From NCBI GenBank assembly GCA_900553145.1, contig USCL01000001.1, positions 1 through 61,788 of the forward strand: a stretch of 61,788 nucleotides of DNA. Reading direction: 5' to 3'. Positions 17,661-26,807 of this stretch are shown piece after piece (the first letter of the stretch is position 1; the number at the start of each line of letters is the position of its first letter). A program made the translations under genes and the position numbers. The notes below the pieces were generated by a model. The model did no database searches and was not told the DNA's origin. It worked only from the letters and a program-made list of their open reading frames with translations. This DNA is from an uncultured Desulfovibrio sp. (lineage in GTDB: Bacteria; Desulfobacterota; Desulfovibrionia; Desulfovibrionales; Desulfovibrionaceae).

Positions 17661-18937
17661 GCCCGGCGGGGGTCCTTTTCGCGACCTTCGCGGTGCTCAT
17701 GCTGCTCGGCTCGCCGATTACCGTGGCGCTTGGGGCCGCGGCCATGGCCGCCCTCTATGCGGTGGATCAAAACCTCGCCACGATGGTGCAGATCGCCTTT
17801 ACCTCGGTCAATTCCTTCCCCATCATGGCCTTGCCTGCCTTTATGCTCGTCGGGGCGCTCATGGAGTGCGCGGGCATCTCGCGGCGGCTTGTCGCCATCG
17901 CGGAAAACGTCGTCGGCCCCATCCCCGGCGGGCTCGCCGTCTCCACCGCGCTGGCCTGCGTCTTTTTCGGGGCCATTTCCGGTTCCGGCCCCGCGACGAC
18001 CGCCGCCGTGGGCATGCTCATGATCCCGGCCATGATCCGGCGCGGGTTCAGCAAAGGCTACGCGGCAGCCGCGGCGGCGACCGCCGGGGGCGTAGGCATC
18101 ATCATCCCCCCGAGCATACCGATGGTCGTCTATGCGGTGTCGGGCCAGCAATCCATCACCAAAATGTTCCTTGCCGGGGTGGTCCCCGGCATCATGATCG
18201 CGGTGGGGCTCGCCGTCATGCATCTTTTCCTCTGCCGGAACATGCCCGTTGCGGAAGATCTCCAAAGCGGCTCAGGGGACTCGCTGCTGACCGCGCTCAA
18301 GGATGGCCTTTGGTCGCTCATGGCTCCGGTCGTCATCCTCGGCGGCATCTACGGGGGCTTCTTCACGCCGACCGAGGCCGCCGTGATCGCCATTTTCTAC
18401 TCGATCTTCGTCGGCCTGTTCATCCACCGCGAGCTGACGTTCGGGGGCATCCGGCACTCCCTCCAGATCACCTCATGGATGACCGGGCGCGTGCTGCTCA
18501 TCATGTTCACGGCCTACGCGTTTGAACGGCTGCTCGTCCAGTACCGGATACCGGACATGATCGTGGAGCACATCCTCGGCTTCACCTCGGACGTCTCCGT
18601 CATCTGGATGTTCGTCATCGCCCTGCTGCTCTTTCTGGGCATGTTCATGGAGACGCTGGCCATCATCCTGCTGGCGACCCCCGTGCTCCTGCCGATCATG
18701 ACCGCCTTCGGCGTGGACCCCATCCACTTCGGCGTGGTGCTGGTCTGCTGCTGCGGGGTCGGGTTCTCGACGCCCCCCCTCGGGGAAAACATCTTCATCG
18801 CCTCCGGCATCGCCGACACCACGCTCGAGGATATTTCCTATAACGCCCTCCCCTTCGTCCTCGTGACCGTGGGCGTCATCATCCTCTGCGTCTTCGTCCC
18901 CGGCATCGTGCTGTTCCTTCCGCGCATGATATATTGA
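17657..18937 (+). CDS. dctM: TRAP transporter large membrane subunit DctM
   Basis: A 426-residue multi-spanning permease of the DctM family, the sodium-coupled translocating subunit. Conserved blocks include FFGAISGSGPATTAAVG, the long glycine-alanine helix with IIIPPSIPMVVYAV, and the repeat-related CGVGFSTPPLGENIF in the second half. Length and helix count (about 12) are normal. It overlaps dctQ by ATGA. Very close in sequence to the DctM at 34018, which indicates an internal duplication or related ligands. Confidence 0.93.
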   Translation: MSPAGVLFATFAVLMLLGSPITVALGAAAMAALYAVDQNLATMVQIAFTSVNSFPIMALPAFMLVGALMECAGISRRLVAIAENVVGPIPGGLAVSTALACVFFGAISGSGPATTAAVGMLMIPAMIRRGFSKGYAAAAAATAGGVGIIIPPSIPMVVYAVSGQQSITKMFLAGVVPGIMIAVGLAVMHLFLCRNMPVAEDLQSGSGDSLLTALKDGLWSLMAPVVILGGIYGGFFTPTEAAVIAIFYSIFVGLFIHRELTFGGIRHSLQITSWMTGRVLLIMFTAYAFERLLVQYRIPDMIVEHILGFTSDVSVIWMFVIALLLFLGMFMETLAIILLATPVLLPIMTAFGVDPIHFGVVLVCCCGVGFSTPPLGENIFIASGIADTTLEDISYNALPFVLVTVGVIILCVFVPGIVLFLPRMIY

Positions 18938-19086
18938 GCAAAGGCGGAAGCATTCTCTCACCCCTCCGCCGTCCGGAAAGCCCGGCGCACCTTTTACCAT
19001 GCCTCATGGGCAGGAGGCACACGGCAGCAAGCCCGCGTCCCGGCAATGCCGTTTCGTACAGGCGCACCATGCCCCTTTCCCAAAAG

Positions 19087-19116
19087 AAAAATCCCAAAGC
19101 TTTCGCTCCGGGATTT
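19087..19116 (-). terminator. Candidate terminator downstream of hypC
   Basis: On the minus strand AAATCCC pairs with GGGATTT across a loop holding an inner AAAGCTTT, and TTTCTTTTGGG follows. It lies about 175 bases past the hypC stop. Confidence 0.45.
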
Positions 19117-19229
19117 GCATGGCACCCAGGGGGTAACGAAAAACTCCCCGCCTCCTCAGGCGGCAGGGGCCGATAACGCCGGATACCTTTGAAAGGGGAT
19201 GGAAGTGCAGGGGCCACGCCGGCAAATTT

Positions 19230-19274
19230 GAGAAAGGAAGGGAAAACCTTTCTCAAGGAATTTTCCCTTCCTTT
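19230..19274. repeat. Hairpin repeat between dctM and hypC
   Basis: AAAGGAAGGGAAAA (19233-19246) and TTTTCCCTTCCTTT (19261-19274) form a perfect 14-bp stem; an alternative pairing uses GAGAAAGG and CCTTTCTC. The CTTTCTCAAGG core places it near the dispersed hairpin family. It probably also terminates transcription in one or both directions. Confidence 0.5.
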
Positions 19275-19291
19275 CCCCCATTTTCATAATC

Positions 19292-19540
19292 TCAAAACGT
19301 CGCTTCCTGCCCGGTGGCTTGGGCCAGTTCGCGGAAAAGGCGCAGGCTTTCTTCGGCTTCGGTCTTCTCCATTTTGTGCATGGCGAACCCGGCGTGAATA
19401 ATGATGTAGTCCCCGATTTCCACTTCCTCGGGCAACAAAATCCCGGAAACGGTCAGGCAGGTCGGCCCGTTGCCCACGGTGGCCTTCAGCATTCCGTCTT
19501 CCGATTTTTCAATGACTTTCGCAGGGATGGCAAGACACAT
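19292..19540 (-). CDS. hypC: Hydrogenase assembly chaperone HypC/HupF
   Basis: An 82-residue protein beginning MCLAIPAKV. The invariant Cys2 after the start methionine is the residue that carries the Fe(CN)2CO precursor between HypD and the hydrogenase large subunit. Family length and the GDYIIIHAGFAMHKM segment are typical. It stands without hypD or hypE neighbours, in opposite orientation to the TRAP genes, and is about 15 kb from the maturation protease. The start is fixed by the need for Cys2. Confidence 0.95.
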   Translation of the reverse strand: MCLAIPAKVIEKSEDGMLKATVGNGPTCLTVSGILLPEEVEIGDYIIIHAGFAMHKMEKTEAEESLRLFRELAQATGQEATF

Positions 19541-19736
19541 ATCGAGTCCTTTCGCTGATTGTCGGCCCCGCGGGAACGGAAGGTTCCAAAAAACCGGATG
19601 CCGTGCGGGGAACCGTTATAGTATCCATCCTCAAGCGCCCAGGCAAGCCCGAACCCCCGATTTCGCATGAGATATTCACGAAAAGAACGACCGCACATTA
19701 TTGACATCCCCATCGTTCGGCTTTATGGGTAGTGCT

Positions 19737-20309
19737 ATGAATACGCTAAAGCCCATCAAAGACGCAACGACCGGCTTCTCCCGCTCCGTGCTGGGGACGC
19801 TGCTTTTTGCCCTTGGGGTTTTTCTGTGTTCCTCCTTCTCCGCGCAAGCGCACATAGACAGCGACGTCAGCAAACAGTTTGAAGCCCTCCTTGAAGCGGC
19901 CCCTTCGGCGGACATGCTCAAGGAGCAGCTCTCCAAGCTGGACAGCCATGAACTTGGCCCGCAGCTCCAACGGTTCGACGCCGTTGAGGAGACTTCGGAT
20001 CTCGTCGAGGCGTCGAGTGACTGGCGGCGGCTTGACGCGGCGCTTGCCCGCTCAGAGACGAATCTCTTCACAGGCATTTCCGAAACGCTCAGCGGCAACA
20101 TAAGCCAAACGACGGCACGTACGCCCAAGAGCGCCATCGACAAGACGCCTTCGCAATCCTTGGCGCATGCCGTCGCGCTGGCTTCAGTGCCCGTCTTGCC
20201 GCAGAGATCCGTCATGCCTGCCGCGCTGCCCATCGGCACGCCCATCTGTTTCCTGCCCGCCGAACGCGGGCTCGTTTCCTACCCCACGCCTCCTCCATCC
20301 GGTTGCTAG
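19737..20309 (+). CDS. Exported protein of unknown function
   Basis: About 190 residues. An N-terminal signal peptide with a hydrophobic core LGTLLFALGVFLCSS and a probable cleavage site after AQA near residue 36 marks it as exported; a Cys in the core is not in a clear lipobox. The mature part is helical and Ser/Leu-rich (KQFEALLEAAPSADMLKEQL) and ends in a Pro-rich tail, PTPPPSGC. I recognise no domain. Start choice is uncertain: ATG 19737 fits the signal peptide best; ATG 19725 is also possible. It sits about 190 bases before secDF, but no functional link can be inferred. Confidence 0.6.
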   Translation: MNTLKPIKDATTGFSRSVLGTLLFALGVFLCSSFSAQAHIDSDVSKQFEALLEAAPSADMLKEQLSKLDSHELGPQLQRFDAVEETSDLVEASSDWRRLDAALARSETNLFTGISETLSGNISQTTARTPKSAIDKTPSQSLAHAVALASVPVLPQRSVMPAALPIGTPICFLPAERGLVSYPTPPPSGC

Positions 20310-20496
20310 AGCTTCCGCTTTTCCGTCCTTCGCTTTTTGCGTGACAGAAAAGCCCTGACTCGCGAGCAGCCGGTTTTCTGCACTCTTCACACGTCTCCCG
20401 CAGAATATCGGAACATCCGACTCAGTGTGCGTCCTGTCGGCGGTTTTGCCGTTCCCGACAGCATTCTGCTCCTGCAACCGTGTGAGAGAGGCTTTC

Positions 20497-23172
20497 ATGA
20501 AACTCTCGTTCCGATATGCGATTGCCGCCATCGTCATGGCCGGCGCGCTTTTCCTCCTGTCTCCGACGCTTATGCCGGAAGACGTCAATATGCCGGGCGC
20601 TTCCCGGATCAGCCTGGGCCTCGATCTCAAAGGCGGCGTTCAGCTTACCCTGGGCGTGGATACGGACAAAGCCGTTCAGTCCGCCCTCATCAACAGCGGG
20701 CAAGTACTGCGCCAGAAAGCCCGTGAAGCCGGGATCACCGTCCTCGGGCCCCGTCAGATGCCCGGCGGCGTTCAGGAACTCATCATCGCCCGAGCCAATC
20801 AGGTCGACGCGTTTCTGGCCCTCGCCAAGAAGGACGCCCCGCAAGTCGTGCCCGGGACGCCCCGGGCCGGTTCCGACGGTGCCGTCCACCTGCCGTACTC
20901 GTTCACTCCCGCCTTCGTTAAGCAGACGCAGGATCTGGCCGTGGATCAGGTGCTGCGCACCATTTCCAGCCGCATCGACCAATTCGGCGTGGCCGAACCG
21001 GATATCCGCAAGCAGCAGGGCGACCGCATCCTCATCCAGCTTCCCGGCCTGACCAACGTCAACCGCGCCGTCCAGCTCGTCGAGAAGTCCGCCGACCTGT
21101 CCTTCCATCTCGTCCGCGACGATATTTCTCAGGGCTATCTGCCCCCCGGCGTCGCCTTCTACCCCATGACGGGCAAGCACGGCGAAGCGACCAACGCCAA
21201 GCTGGCGCTCGACACCACGCCGCTTCTGAGCGGCAAGGAAGTGGCCGACGCCCGCCCCGGGTTCGACAACAAGAACACCTCGATGGTCAGCCTGTCGTTT
21301 ACGCCGCGCGGCGCGGCCCTGTTTGAAATGGCCACCGGCGAACACGTCGGCAAGCGCCTCGCCATCGTACTGGACGGGACCATCCACAGCGCGCCGGTCA
21401 TTCAGGAAAAGATCGCGGGCGGCACGGCCAGCATCAGCGGCCAGTTCACGCCCGAAGAGGCGCAGGACCTCGCCATTTCCCTGCGCTCCGGCTCCCTCGC
21501 GGCCCCCGTCCATGTGCTTGAACAGCGCACGGTAGGCCCCGCCCTCGGCGAAGCGTCCATCACCAGCGGCATCCTCGCCGCCCTCATCGGGACGCTGGCG
21601 GTCATGATCATCATGCCCCTGCGCTACGGCTGGTCCGGCATGCTCGCCAACGGCATGCTCCTCTGCACCCTCAGCCTGCTCATGGGCGGCATGGCCGCGC
21701 TCGGCGCGACCCTGACCCTGCCGGGCATCGCGGGCGTCGTGCTGACCATCGGCATGGCCGTGGACGCGAACGTCCTCATCTTTGAACGAATACGCGAGGA
21801 GCTGGCGCTCGGCCTGACGCCTCCCAAAGCCATCAAGGCGGGGTTTGAGCGCGCCAACCTTTCCATCGTGGACTCCAACCTGACGACGATCATCGTCGCG
21901 GCCATCCTGTACCAGTTCGGGACCGGCCCGGTACGCGGTTTCGCCGTCACCCTGACCCTCGGCATCATCGCTTCCATGTTCTCGGCGATCTTCCTCTGCC
22001 GCATCGCTTTCGACGCATGGATGAAGCATACGGACGGCACGCGCCTCAGCATGCACGGCCCCATGGAACTGCGCGCCATCTCGGGTTACCTGTCCCACTT
22101 CCCCTTCCTCAAGCGCGTAAAGCACGTGGGCGTGTTGACGCTTCTGCTTGTGATGGTGGCGGTCGCCGTAGGCACGTGGCGCGGCGGCCTCCAGTACGGC
22201 GTCGACTTCTCGGGCGGCGTCGCGGCGCAGGTCAGGTTCGAGCATCCCGTTTCGGACAAGCAGCTTATCGGCGCGCTTGATCCCATGCACCTCGAAGGCC
22301 TGATGACCCAGCAGTACGGCGACAACAATTCCGTTTGGCTGCTCCGTTTCGGCCTGCCCGACATGCCCGCGCAACAGCTCGGCGAAGCGTTGCTCACACA
22401 CCTCCAAACCGTGGATGATGGCGGAACGGTTTCCTTGGATCGTCTGGAAACGGTCGGCCCCAAGGTCGGCAAAGACCTCCGCAGTTCGGCTTTGGAAGCC
22501 GTCTACTACGCGCTGCTCCTGATCACCGTGTATATTTCGGGCCGTTTCGAACAGCGTTGGGGCACGGCCGCCCTGCTCGCCGGATCGCTTACGGCCACGA
22601 TGCTCGCCCTCCAATGGATGGGAGTGCCTACGGAAGGCCGCATCCTTGCGGCGCTGATCCTGACCCTCTTCCTGTGCTGGCGGTTCCGGCTCTCCTTTGC
22701 GGCGGGGGCGATGGCCAGCCTGATATTCGACGTCACGACGACTACCAGCCTGCTGGTCATCCTCGGGCAGGAAATCGATCTGAATATCGTAGCGGCGATT
22801 TTGACCATCATCGGCTATTCGCTGAACGATACCATTGTGATTTACGACCGGATCCGTGAAACCCTGCGGCGGGAGAACCCCGACTCGCCGCGCCCGCTGC
22901 CCGAGATCATTCAGGAAGCGCTTGGCGACACCATGAGCCGTACCCTGCTGACCGCAGGCACGACGCTCGTGGCGGCCCTCGCCCTGTTCCTGCTCGGCGG
23001 CCCGGTTATCTACGGCTTCGCGTTGACCATGCTTATCGGTGTTTTCATGGGAACCATTTCCTCCCTGTTCGTCGCAGCGCCAATGCTCCCCCTGTTTGGC
23101 GATACGACATCGTTCAAGACGGCCGTTACCCTAGGCGTCTTTGAGCGTCCCGGCGAACACGGTGTGGTGTGA
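20497..23172 (+). CDS. secDF: Fused protein translocase subunits SecD-SecF
   Basis: An 891-residue fusion of SecD (about residues 1-560) and SecF (about 570-891). These proteins use proton flow to pull exported proteins across the inner membrane behind SecYEG. SecD features: SRISLGLDLKGGVQLTLGV near the N-terminus, the periplasmic P1 domain, and GIAGVVLTIGMAVDANVLIFERIREE in the membrane part. SecF features: YGVDFSGG after its first helix and GYSLNDTIVIYDRIRE. Twelve helices are expected. ATG 20497 follows GTGAGAGAGG and starts the first helix. No yajC is adjacent. In many relatives secD and secF are separate, so the fusion is worth noting; the reading frame is intact through the junction. 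Confidence 0.92.
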   Translation: MKLSFRYAIAAIVMAGALFLLSPTLMPEDVNMPGASRISLGLDLKGGVQLTLGVDTDKAVQSALINSGQVLRQKAREAGITVLGPRQMPGGVQELIIARANQVDAFLALAKKDAPQVVPGTPRAGSDGAVHLPYSFTPAFVKQTQDLAVDQVLRTISSRIDQFGVAEPDIRKQQGDRILIQLPGLTNVNRAVQLVEKSADLSFHLVRDDISQGYLPPGVAFYPMTGKHGEATNAKLALDTTPLLSGKEVADARPGFDNKNTSMVSLSFTPRGAALFEMATGEHVGKRLAIVLDGTIHSAPVIQEKIAGGTASISGQFTPEEAQDLAISLRSGSLAAPVHVLEQRTVGPALGEASITSGILAALIGTLAVMIIMPLRYGWSGMLANGMLLCTLSLLMGGMAALGATLTLPGIAGVVLTIGMAVDANVLIFERIREELALGLTPPKAIKAGFERANLSIVDSNLTTIIVAAILYQFGTGPVRGFAVTLTLGIIASMFSAIFLCRIAFDAWMKHTDGTRLSMHGPMELRAISGYLSHFPFLKRVKHVGVLTLLLVMVAVAVGTWRGGLQYGVDFSGGVAAQVRFEHPVSDKQLIGALDPMHLEGLMTQQYGDNNSVWLLRFGLPDMPAQQLGEALLTHLQTVDDGGTVSLDRLETVGPKVGKDLRSSALEAVYYALLLITVYISGRFEQRWGTAALLAGSLTATMLALQWMGVPTEGRILAALILTLFLCWRFRLSFAAGAMASLIFDVTTTTSLLVILGQEIDLNIVAAILTIIGYSLNDTIVIYDRIRETLRRENPDSPRPLPEIIQEALGDTMSRTLLTAGTTLVAALALFLLGGPVIYGFALTMLIGVFMGTISSLFVAAPMLPLFGDTTSFKTAVTLGVFERPGEHGVV

Positions 23173-23475
23173 TGGCGGGAATTCTCCTCTCCCCGCCTCG
23201 TTTCCATGAACATGGGAACATCGACGCTCCCCTGTCGGTGTTCCCGGAGGACAGGATTCACCCCCTGAGATTCCGTCCTCCAAAGACGACGCGTCGGGCG
23301 TTTTACGGCCGCCCGGCGGGTTATGCAAACGCGGATTCCGGGTTTTCTCCTCCACCCGGGCTCACCTCCTTTCCCCTGTGAAGGTGACCGCGTTCGGGCA
23401 GCATCCATCCCCCTGAGGATGTCGCCCCTCTCCCCGAACGGCGTCGGCACTCCCTCCTCAGTGCCGGCGCCGCTT
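23173..23475. other. Gap after secDF, no gene recognised
   Basis: GC-rich sequence with only short frames on either strand. No clear terminator with a T run was found directly after secDF. Confidence 0.3.
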
Positions 23476-23577
23476 CTTTTGGAAAATGGGGAGGGGAGGG
23501 CCTTTCTTCAGAAAGCCCCTCCCTCCCAAAACCCCACCCATCCTTCCCCAAAGACGTTCATCCTTATCGAATCCCTC
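23476..23577 (-). repeat. Dispersed G-rich hairpin repeat, long copy
   Basis: Minus-strand twin of 3961-4070: it carries GATTCGATAA, AACGTCTTTGGGG, GGGTGGGGTTTTGGGA and the core CTTTCTGAAGAAAGG between G and C runs. The remaining bases to the aroE start (23578-23930) contain no recognisable gene. Confidence 0.7.
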
Positions 23578-23930
23578 TTGAAGGGCATACGGGAAAAAGG
23601 GAAGCGGGCTTTGGGACAGGCGGCTTGAAGCACGGAACGGCGATGTCGCATGAACAAAACGAAGATTGAACCCCATTTTACCGTGGCAGGATTCACAAGG
23701 CATGCTTTGTATAGACAGGGGAAGCGCATTGAGGCGAAACCCGTCGCATGGGCGGAGGCGATCAAGGATTGTGGAACGGGGAAAGGCAAGCGATGGGCAC
23801 AGGCTGCCGTCCAATAAAGAAAGCAAGCGGAAGGACAGGCTCACCCCTTCCAATCGCTCTGGCCTTGAGATACGTTCCATCCCGTGCCGGATGTGCTATC
23901 CGGCTGAAAAGGTTCATCCGGAGACGCATC

Positions 23931-24755
23931 ATGTCCGCATTCACGCCGCCAGCCCTGCACGGCATCATCGGTTACCCTCTCGGGCACAGCATGAGCCCGC
24001 TCATGCACAACACGGCCTTCAAGGCATTGGAGCTGCCCGGCGTCTATCTTTCGTGGCCTGTTGAGCCGGGGCGGCTTCCCGCCTTTACGGATGCCGTCCG
24101 GCTGCTGGATATCCGGGGCTGCTCCATCACCATCCCTCATAAAATCGACATCCTCCCGCTTCTGGACGAATCAAGCGAAGGCGTGAAAGAGATGGGGGCC
24201 TGCAACACCATTTACCGCAAAGGCGAAAAAATCTGCGGTGAAAATACCGACGTGATCGGGTTCATGGCCCCGTTGCAAAAGCATCGCCCATCCCCTGAAA
24301 CCCGCGTGCTCGTGCTTGGAGCCGGGGGCGTTTCACGGGCGGCCATTGCGGGGCTGCGGAGGCTCGGCCTCACAGACATTACCGTCACCAACCGCCGGAA
24401 GGAACGCGCGGAGGCCCTTTGCGACGAATTCGGTTTGGCGTCCGCTCCGTGGGAAGAGCGTGGCGACGTCCCGGCTGGCCTCATCATCAACACGACGTCG
24501 CTCGGCATGGCCGGAGCCCAAGAGCATGAAACGCCCTACCCTCCGGTCTTTCGCGGGGATGGCATCGCCTACGATCTGGTCTACACGCCATTCCATACCC
24601 GCTTCCTGCTCGACGCCGCAGCAGCAGGCTGGAAAACCATCTCCGGCCTCGACATGTTCATCGGGCAGGGAGACGCACAATTCCATCTCTGGACGGGCCG
24701 CCACCTCCCGGAGGAAGCCATACGGGCGGTGACCTCCGCGCTTTACGGGCAATAA
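23931..24755 (+). CDS. aroE: Shikimate dehydrogenase
   Basis: A 274-residue AroE, reducing 3-dehydroshikimate to shikimate with NADPH in aromatic amino acid synthesis. The substrate site shows the SxS pair (GHSMSPLMHN), the catalytic lysine Lys71 in TIPHKID and its partner Asp107 in GENTDVIGF. The NADP-binding glycine motif is GAGGVSRA, followed by the basic NRRKER cluster that prefers the 2'-phosphate. Length is typical. ATG 23931 follows CCGGAGA and starts the first strand of the catalytic domain. It appears monocistronic, ending at a strong terminator. Confidence 0.95.
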   Translation: MSAFTPPALHGIIGYPLGHSMSPLMHNTAFKALELPGVYLSWPVEPGRLPAFTDAVRLLDIRGCSITIPHKIDILPLLDESSEGVKEMGACNTIYRKGEKICGENTDVIGFMAPLQKHRPSPETRVLVLGAGGVSRAAIAGLRRLGLTDITVTNRRKERAEALCDEFGLASAPWEERGDVPAGLIINTTSLGMAGAQEHETPYPPVFRGDGIAYDLVYTPFHTRFLLDAAAAGWKTISGLDMFIGQGDAQFHLWTGRHLPEEAIRAVTSALYGQ

Positions 24756-24797
24756 GGGCCTGCTGCCTCCTCTCTCCTCAAATCAGTTTCTCAAAAA

Positions 24798-24831
24798 AAT
24801 ACGGCGGAAAGCATCATCTTTCCGCCGTATT
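24798..24831. terminator. Bidirectional terminator after aroE
   Basis: AATACGGCGGAAAG (24798-24811) pairs perfectly with CTTTCCGCCGTATT (24818-24831). A runs precede and T-rich sequence follows, so it may serve both aroE and the convergent glycosyltransferase gene. Confidence 0.8.
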
Positions 24832-24891
24832 CCCTTTCTCGCCGAGCATTGCGCAACGGTGACTTCCGCCGCGCCGCCTTCCCACCAGCCG

Positions 24892-24963
24892 AAAATCTTT
24901 GGGATGGGAAGTGGGGAGGTTTGGAGGGGGAAGGGCTTTCTTCAGAAAGCCCTTCCCCCAGTT
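24892..24963 (+). repeat. Dispersed G-rich hairpin repeat with perfect 15-bp stem
   Basis: After AAAATCTTTGGG and GGGGAGGTTTGGA comes GGGGGAAGGGCTTTC (24926-24940), loop TTCA, and its exact complement to 24959. It ends three bases from the stop of the convergent glycosyltransferase gene. Confidence 0.75.
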
Positions 24964-24965
24964 TT

Positions 24966-25988
24966 TCATCCATCCAGCGCCGACATCACCCATTCAGGAG
25001 TAATGGCCCGCATACAGGCATGGTTGCGGTCACAGTGCTTCTTGCCGTGCAGCGTACAGGGGCGGCAATCCAGCTTTGCTTCCAATACGCGATCCTTTGG
25101 GCCCGCCGGGAAAAAGCCCCACTCTTCCGTCGTGGGCCCGAACAGGGCCAACACAGGCGTACCGACCGCTCCCGCGAGGTGCATCGGGCCGGAGTCTCCC
25201 GTGATCAGCACTGACGAAGCCCGCAACAGCGCGCATGTCTCGCGCAGGGACGTGCGGTTGGTAAAATCGCGGGATGCGGGGATGCCTTCGATGCCGGTTC
25301 CCCGCCCGATGACGATCCACGGGATGCCGCGTGCTTCGAACATCTCCATAAGCTGGCGCCAGTACACCTCGTTCCATGCCTTATCGGGGTGTGTGGCATA
25401 CGGGTGCAGGGCTATGGGCGGGATGCCCGCCTTGTCTGGAAGCGGCTCCAACAGACGCCGCCCCTGCCCGATCTCCTCGTCGGAAAGCCAGATGTGCGGC
25501 AACAGCGCGGAACGGGGCGGGGGCGTAGGCTCCACGGCAAGAGCATAGCGCTGCGGGACGTTCCACAGCCGGAGCTTATCCCGGAACAGCCGCCCTTTGC
25601 TCCGCAGGAACAAGCGGCGCTCAAGGCCAAGCTTGCGATAACGCCTTACAGGGCCTTGCCATAGCAGGGAAAGCAAACGGGTACGCAAGGTTCCGTGCAG
25701 ATCAAGCAAGCCTTTTCCGGCATGGGCTTCCGCCAGATCCCGGAAAACGCCAAGCAGGCGCGGGAACCTCAGTTCTTCCTTGGTAAGGCCAACGACGGCG
25801 CGCACAGCCGGATGCCCTTCCAAAACAGGGACAAAGGCCTCACGGGTAATGACCGTAAACGTCCAGCCGTGCGTGCGGTGCCAGTATTCGAGAACTCCAG
25901 TGGTCAAGGCCACATCGCCGAGAGCGCTCAGACGGATTACGACCCACTCAATAGGGGCAGAGGCAGCATGAAAAGATGAAGTTGTCAT
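24966..25988 (-). CDS. Glycosyltransferase family 9 (heptosyltransferase-like)
   Basis: A 340-residue GT9 protein of the ADP-heptose:LPS heptosyltransferase type, acting at the cytoplasmic face in lipopolysaccharide core synthesis. The N-terminal IRLSALGDVALTTGVLEY matches the family acceptor-side motif; the C-terminal donor-side motif is seen as LITGDSGPMHLAGAVGTPVLALFGPT. A Cys-rich C-terminal stretch (CRPCTLHGKKHCDRNHACM) is typical of the RfaF branch. No other LPS genes are nearby, so the exact sugar and position are open. The start at 25988 gives a 17-residue lead before the first strand; a nearer start cannot be excluded. It reads away from tRNA-Ser. Confidence 0.88.
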   Translation of the reverse strand: MTTSSFHAASAPIEWVVIRLSALGDVALTTGVLEYWHRTHGWTFTVITREAFVPVLEGHPAVRAVVGLTKEELRFPRLLGVFRDLAEAHAGKGLLDLHGTLRTRLLSLLWQGPVRRYRKLGLERRLFLRSKGRLFRDKLRLWNVPQRYALAVEPTPPPRSALLPHIWLSDEEIGQGRRLLEPLPDKAGIPPIALHPYATHPDKAWNEVYWRQLMEMFEARGIPWIVIGRGTGIEGIPASRDFTNRTSLRETCALLRASSVLITGDSGPMHLAGAVGTPVLALFGPTTEEWGFFPAGPKDRVLEAKLDCRPCTLHGKKHCDRNHACMRAITPEWVMSALDG

Positions 25989-26137
25989 GCACGAAAACTA
26001 TCAGCCGCTCCCTCAAAAGAAAAGGATTTCCCCGCGGGGCCATGCGAAGAACGCTTTCCCGGAGAGCCGCGGCAAAGGATTTTGGCCCGCTCCCTCTTGC
26101 TCTTTGTGCCGTGATCCGATACAAGTTCTGGCTGGAC

Positions 26138-26231
26138 GGAGAGGTAGCGAAGTGGCCGTAACGCGCTCGACTCGAAATCGAGTTACCGGTGATGAGCTGG
26201 TACGTGGGTTCGAATCCCACCCTCTCCGCCA
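26138..26231 (+). tRNA. tRNA-Ser(CGA): tRNA-Ser(CGA)
   Basis: Acceptor arm GGAGAGG (26138-26144) pairs with CCTCTCC (26221-26227), discriminator G and encoded CCA. The anticodon stem CTCGA/TCGAG encloses loop CTCGAAA, giving anticodon CGA at 26173-26175. A long variable arm and the TTCGAATCC T-loop fit class II serine tRNA. Length is 94 with CCA. Confidence 0.97.
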
Positions 26232-26264
26232 CTTGGAAACTCCAAGACATCCGATGAAATCCTG

Positions 26265-26297
26265 AAAGCCCTTGAACCTGAACAGGTTGAGGGCTTT
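26265..26297 (+). terminator. Terminator of tRNA-Ser
   Basis: AAAGCCCT-TGAACCTG folds back on CAGGTT-GAGGGCTTT with a very short loop, followed by TTTAAG. Confidence 0.85.
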
Positions 26298-26768
26298 TTA
26301 AGTGTTCGCCGTTCGGAAAGCCTTTCCCCTGAAAAAAGAGCTCTCTTTGATGCCCTCCGCCGCATACTGGTTTCCCGGACCTGTTGCGTTTCCGTTTTCA
26401 CTTCGCATCAAGAAGAATTCTTAAAATTTTCTGATACCGAATCCACGGAACAGACTCCTCATTACTCACTGTATATGTCCAATAAGCAAAGGGTATAAAT
26501 CCTTTTATTATGCCTTTTCTCGTGATTGTATGCATTCATTTGAAGTGCAGTATGTAATGTTCTGCAAACCATTCTTTTTATATAATTCAAAATCACGATA
26601 CAATACATCTTCATCAGAAAAGTTAGATGGAATTGTATAAATAGAACATATGGATGATGCAGTGTGAAAAACTGTTGCAGTGGGCGGAAGGAAACCTTTT
26701 CTTGGATAGGATGAACCAAGAAACGTTGAGAGCATGGGCAATGGCATTGTGAAAAAAAGAAAAAGCTA
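26298..26768. other. AT-rich gap, no gene recognised
   Basis: Base composition falls well below that of the neighbouring genes. Short frames on the minus strand (26462-26719 and overlapping) show low-complexity composition and no ribosome binding site. No RNA fold was recognised here. Confidence 0.3.
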
Positions 26769-26797
26769 TTGACAGAATGGCTGTCTTATTGTATTCA
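26769..26797 (+). promoter_or_regulatory. Sigma-70 promoter of the riboswitch operon
   Basis: Perfect TTGACA (26769-26774) and TATTCA (26792-26797) with 17-base spacing. The start would fall near 26804, right at the 5' edge of the riboswitch. Confidence 0.6.
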
Positions 26798-26807
26798 TAA
26801 AGAAAGT

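Noticed and set aside
20422..22614. A 730-codon minus-strand frame over secDF
   Set aside because: Shadow frame; the plus strand carries unmistakable SecD and SecF signatures.
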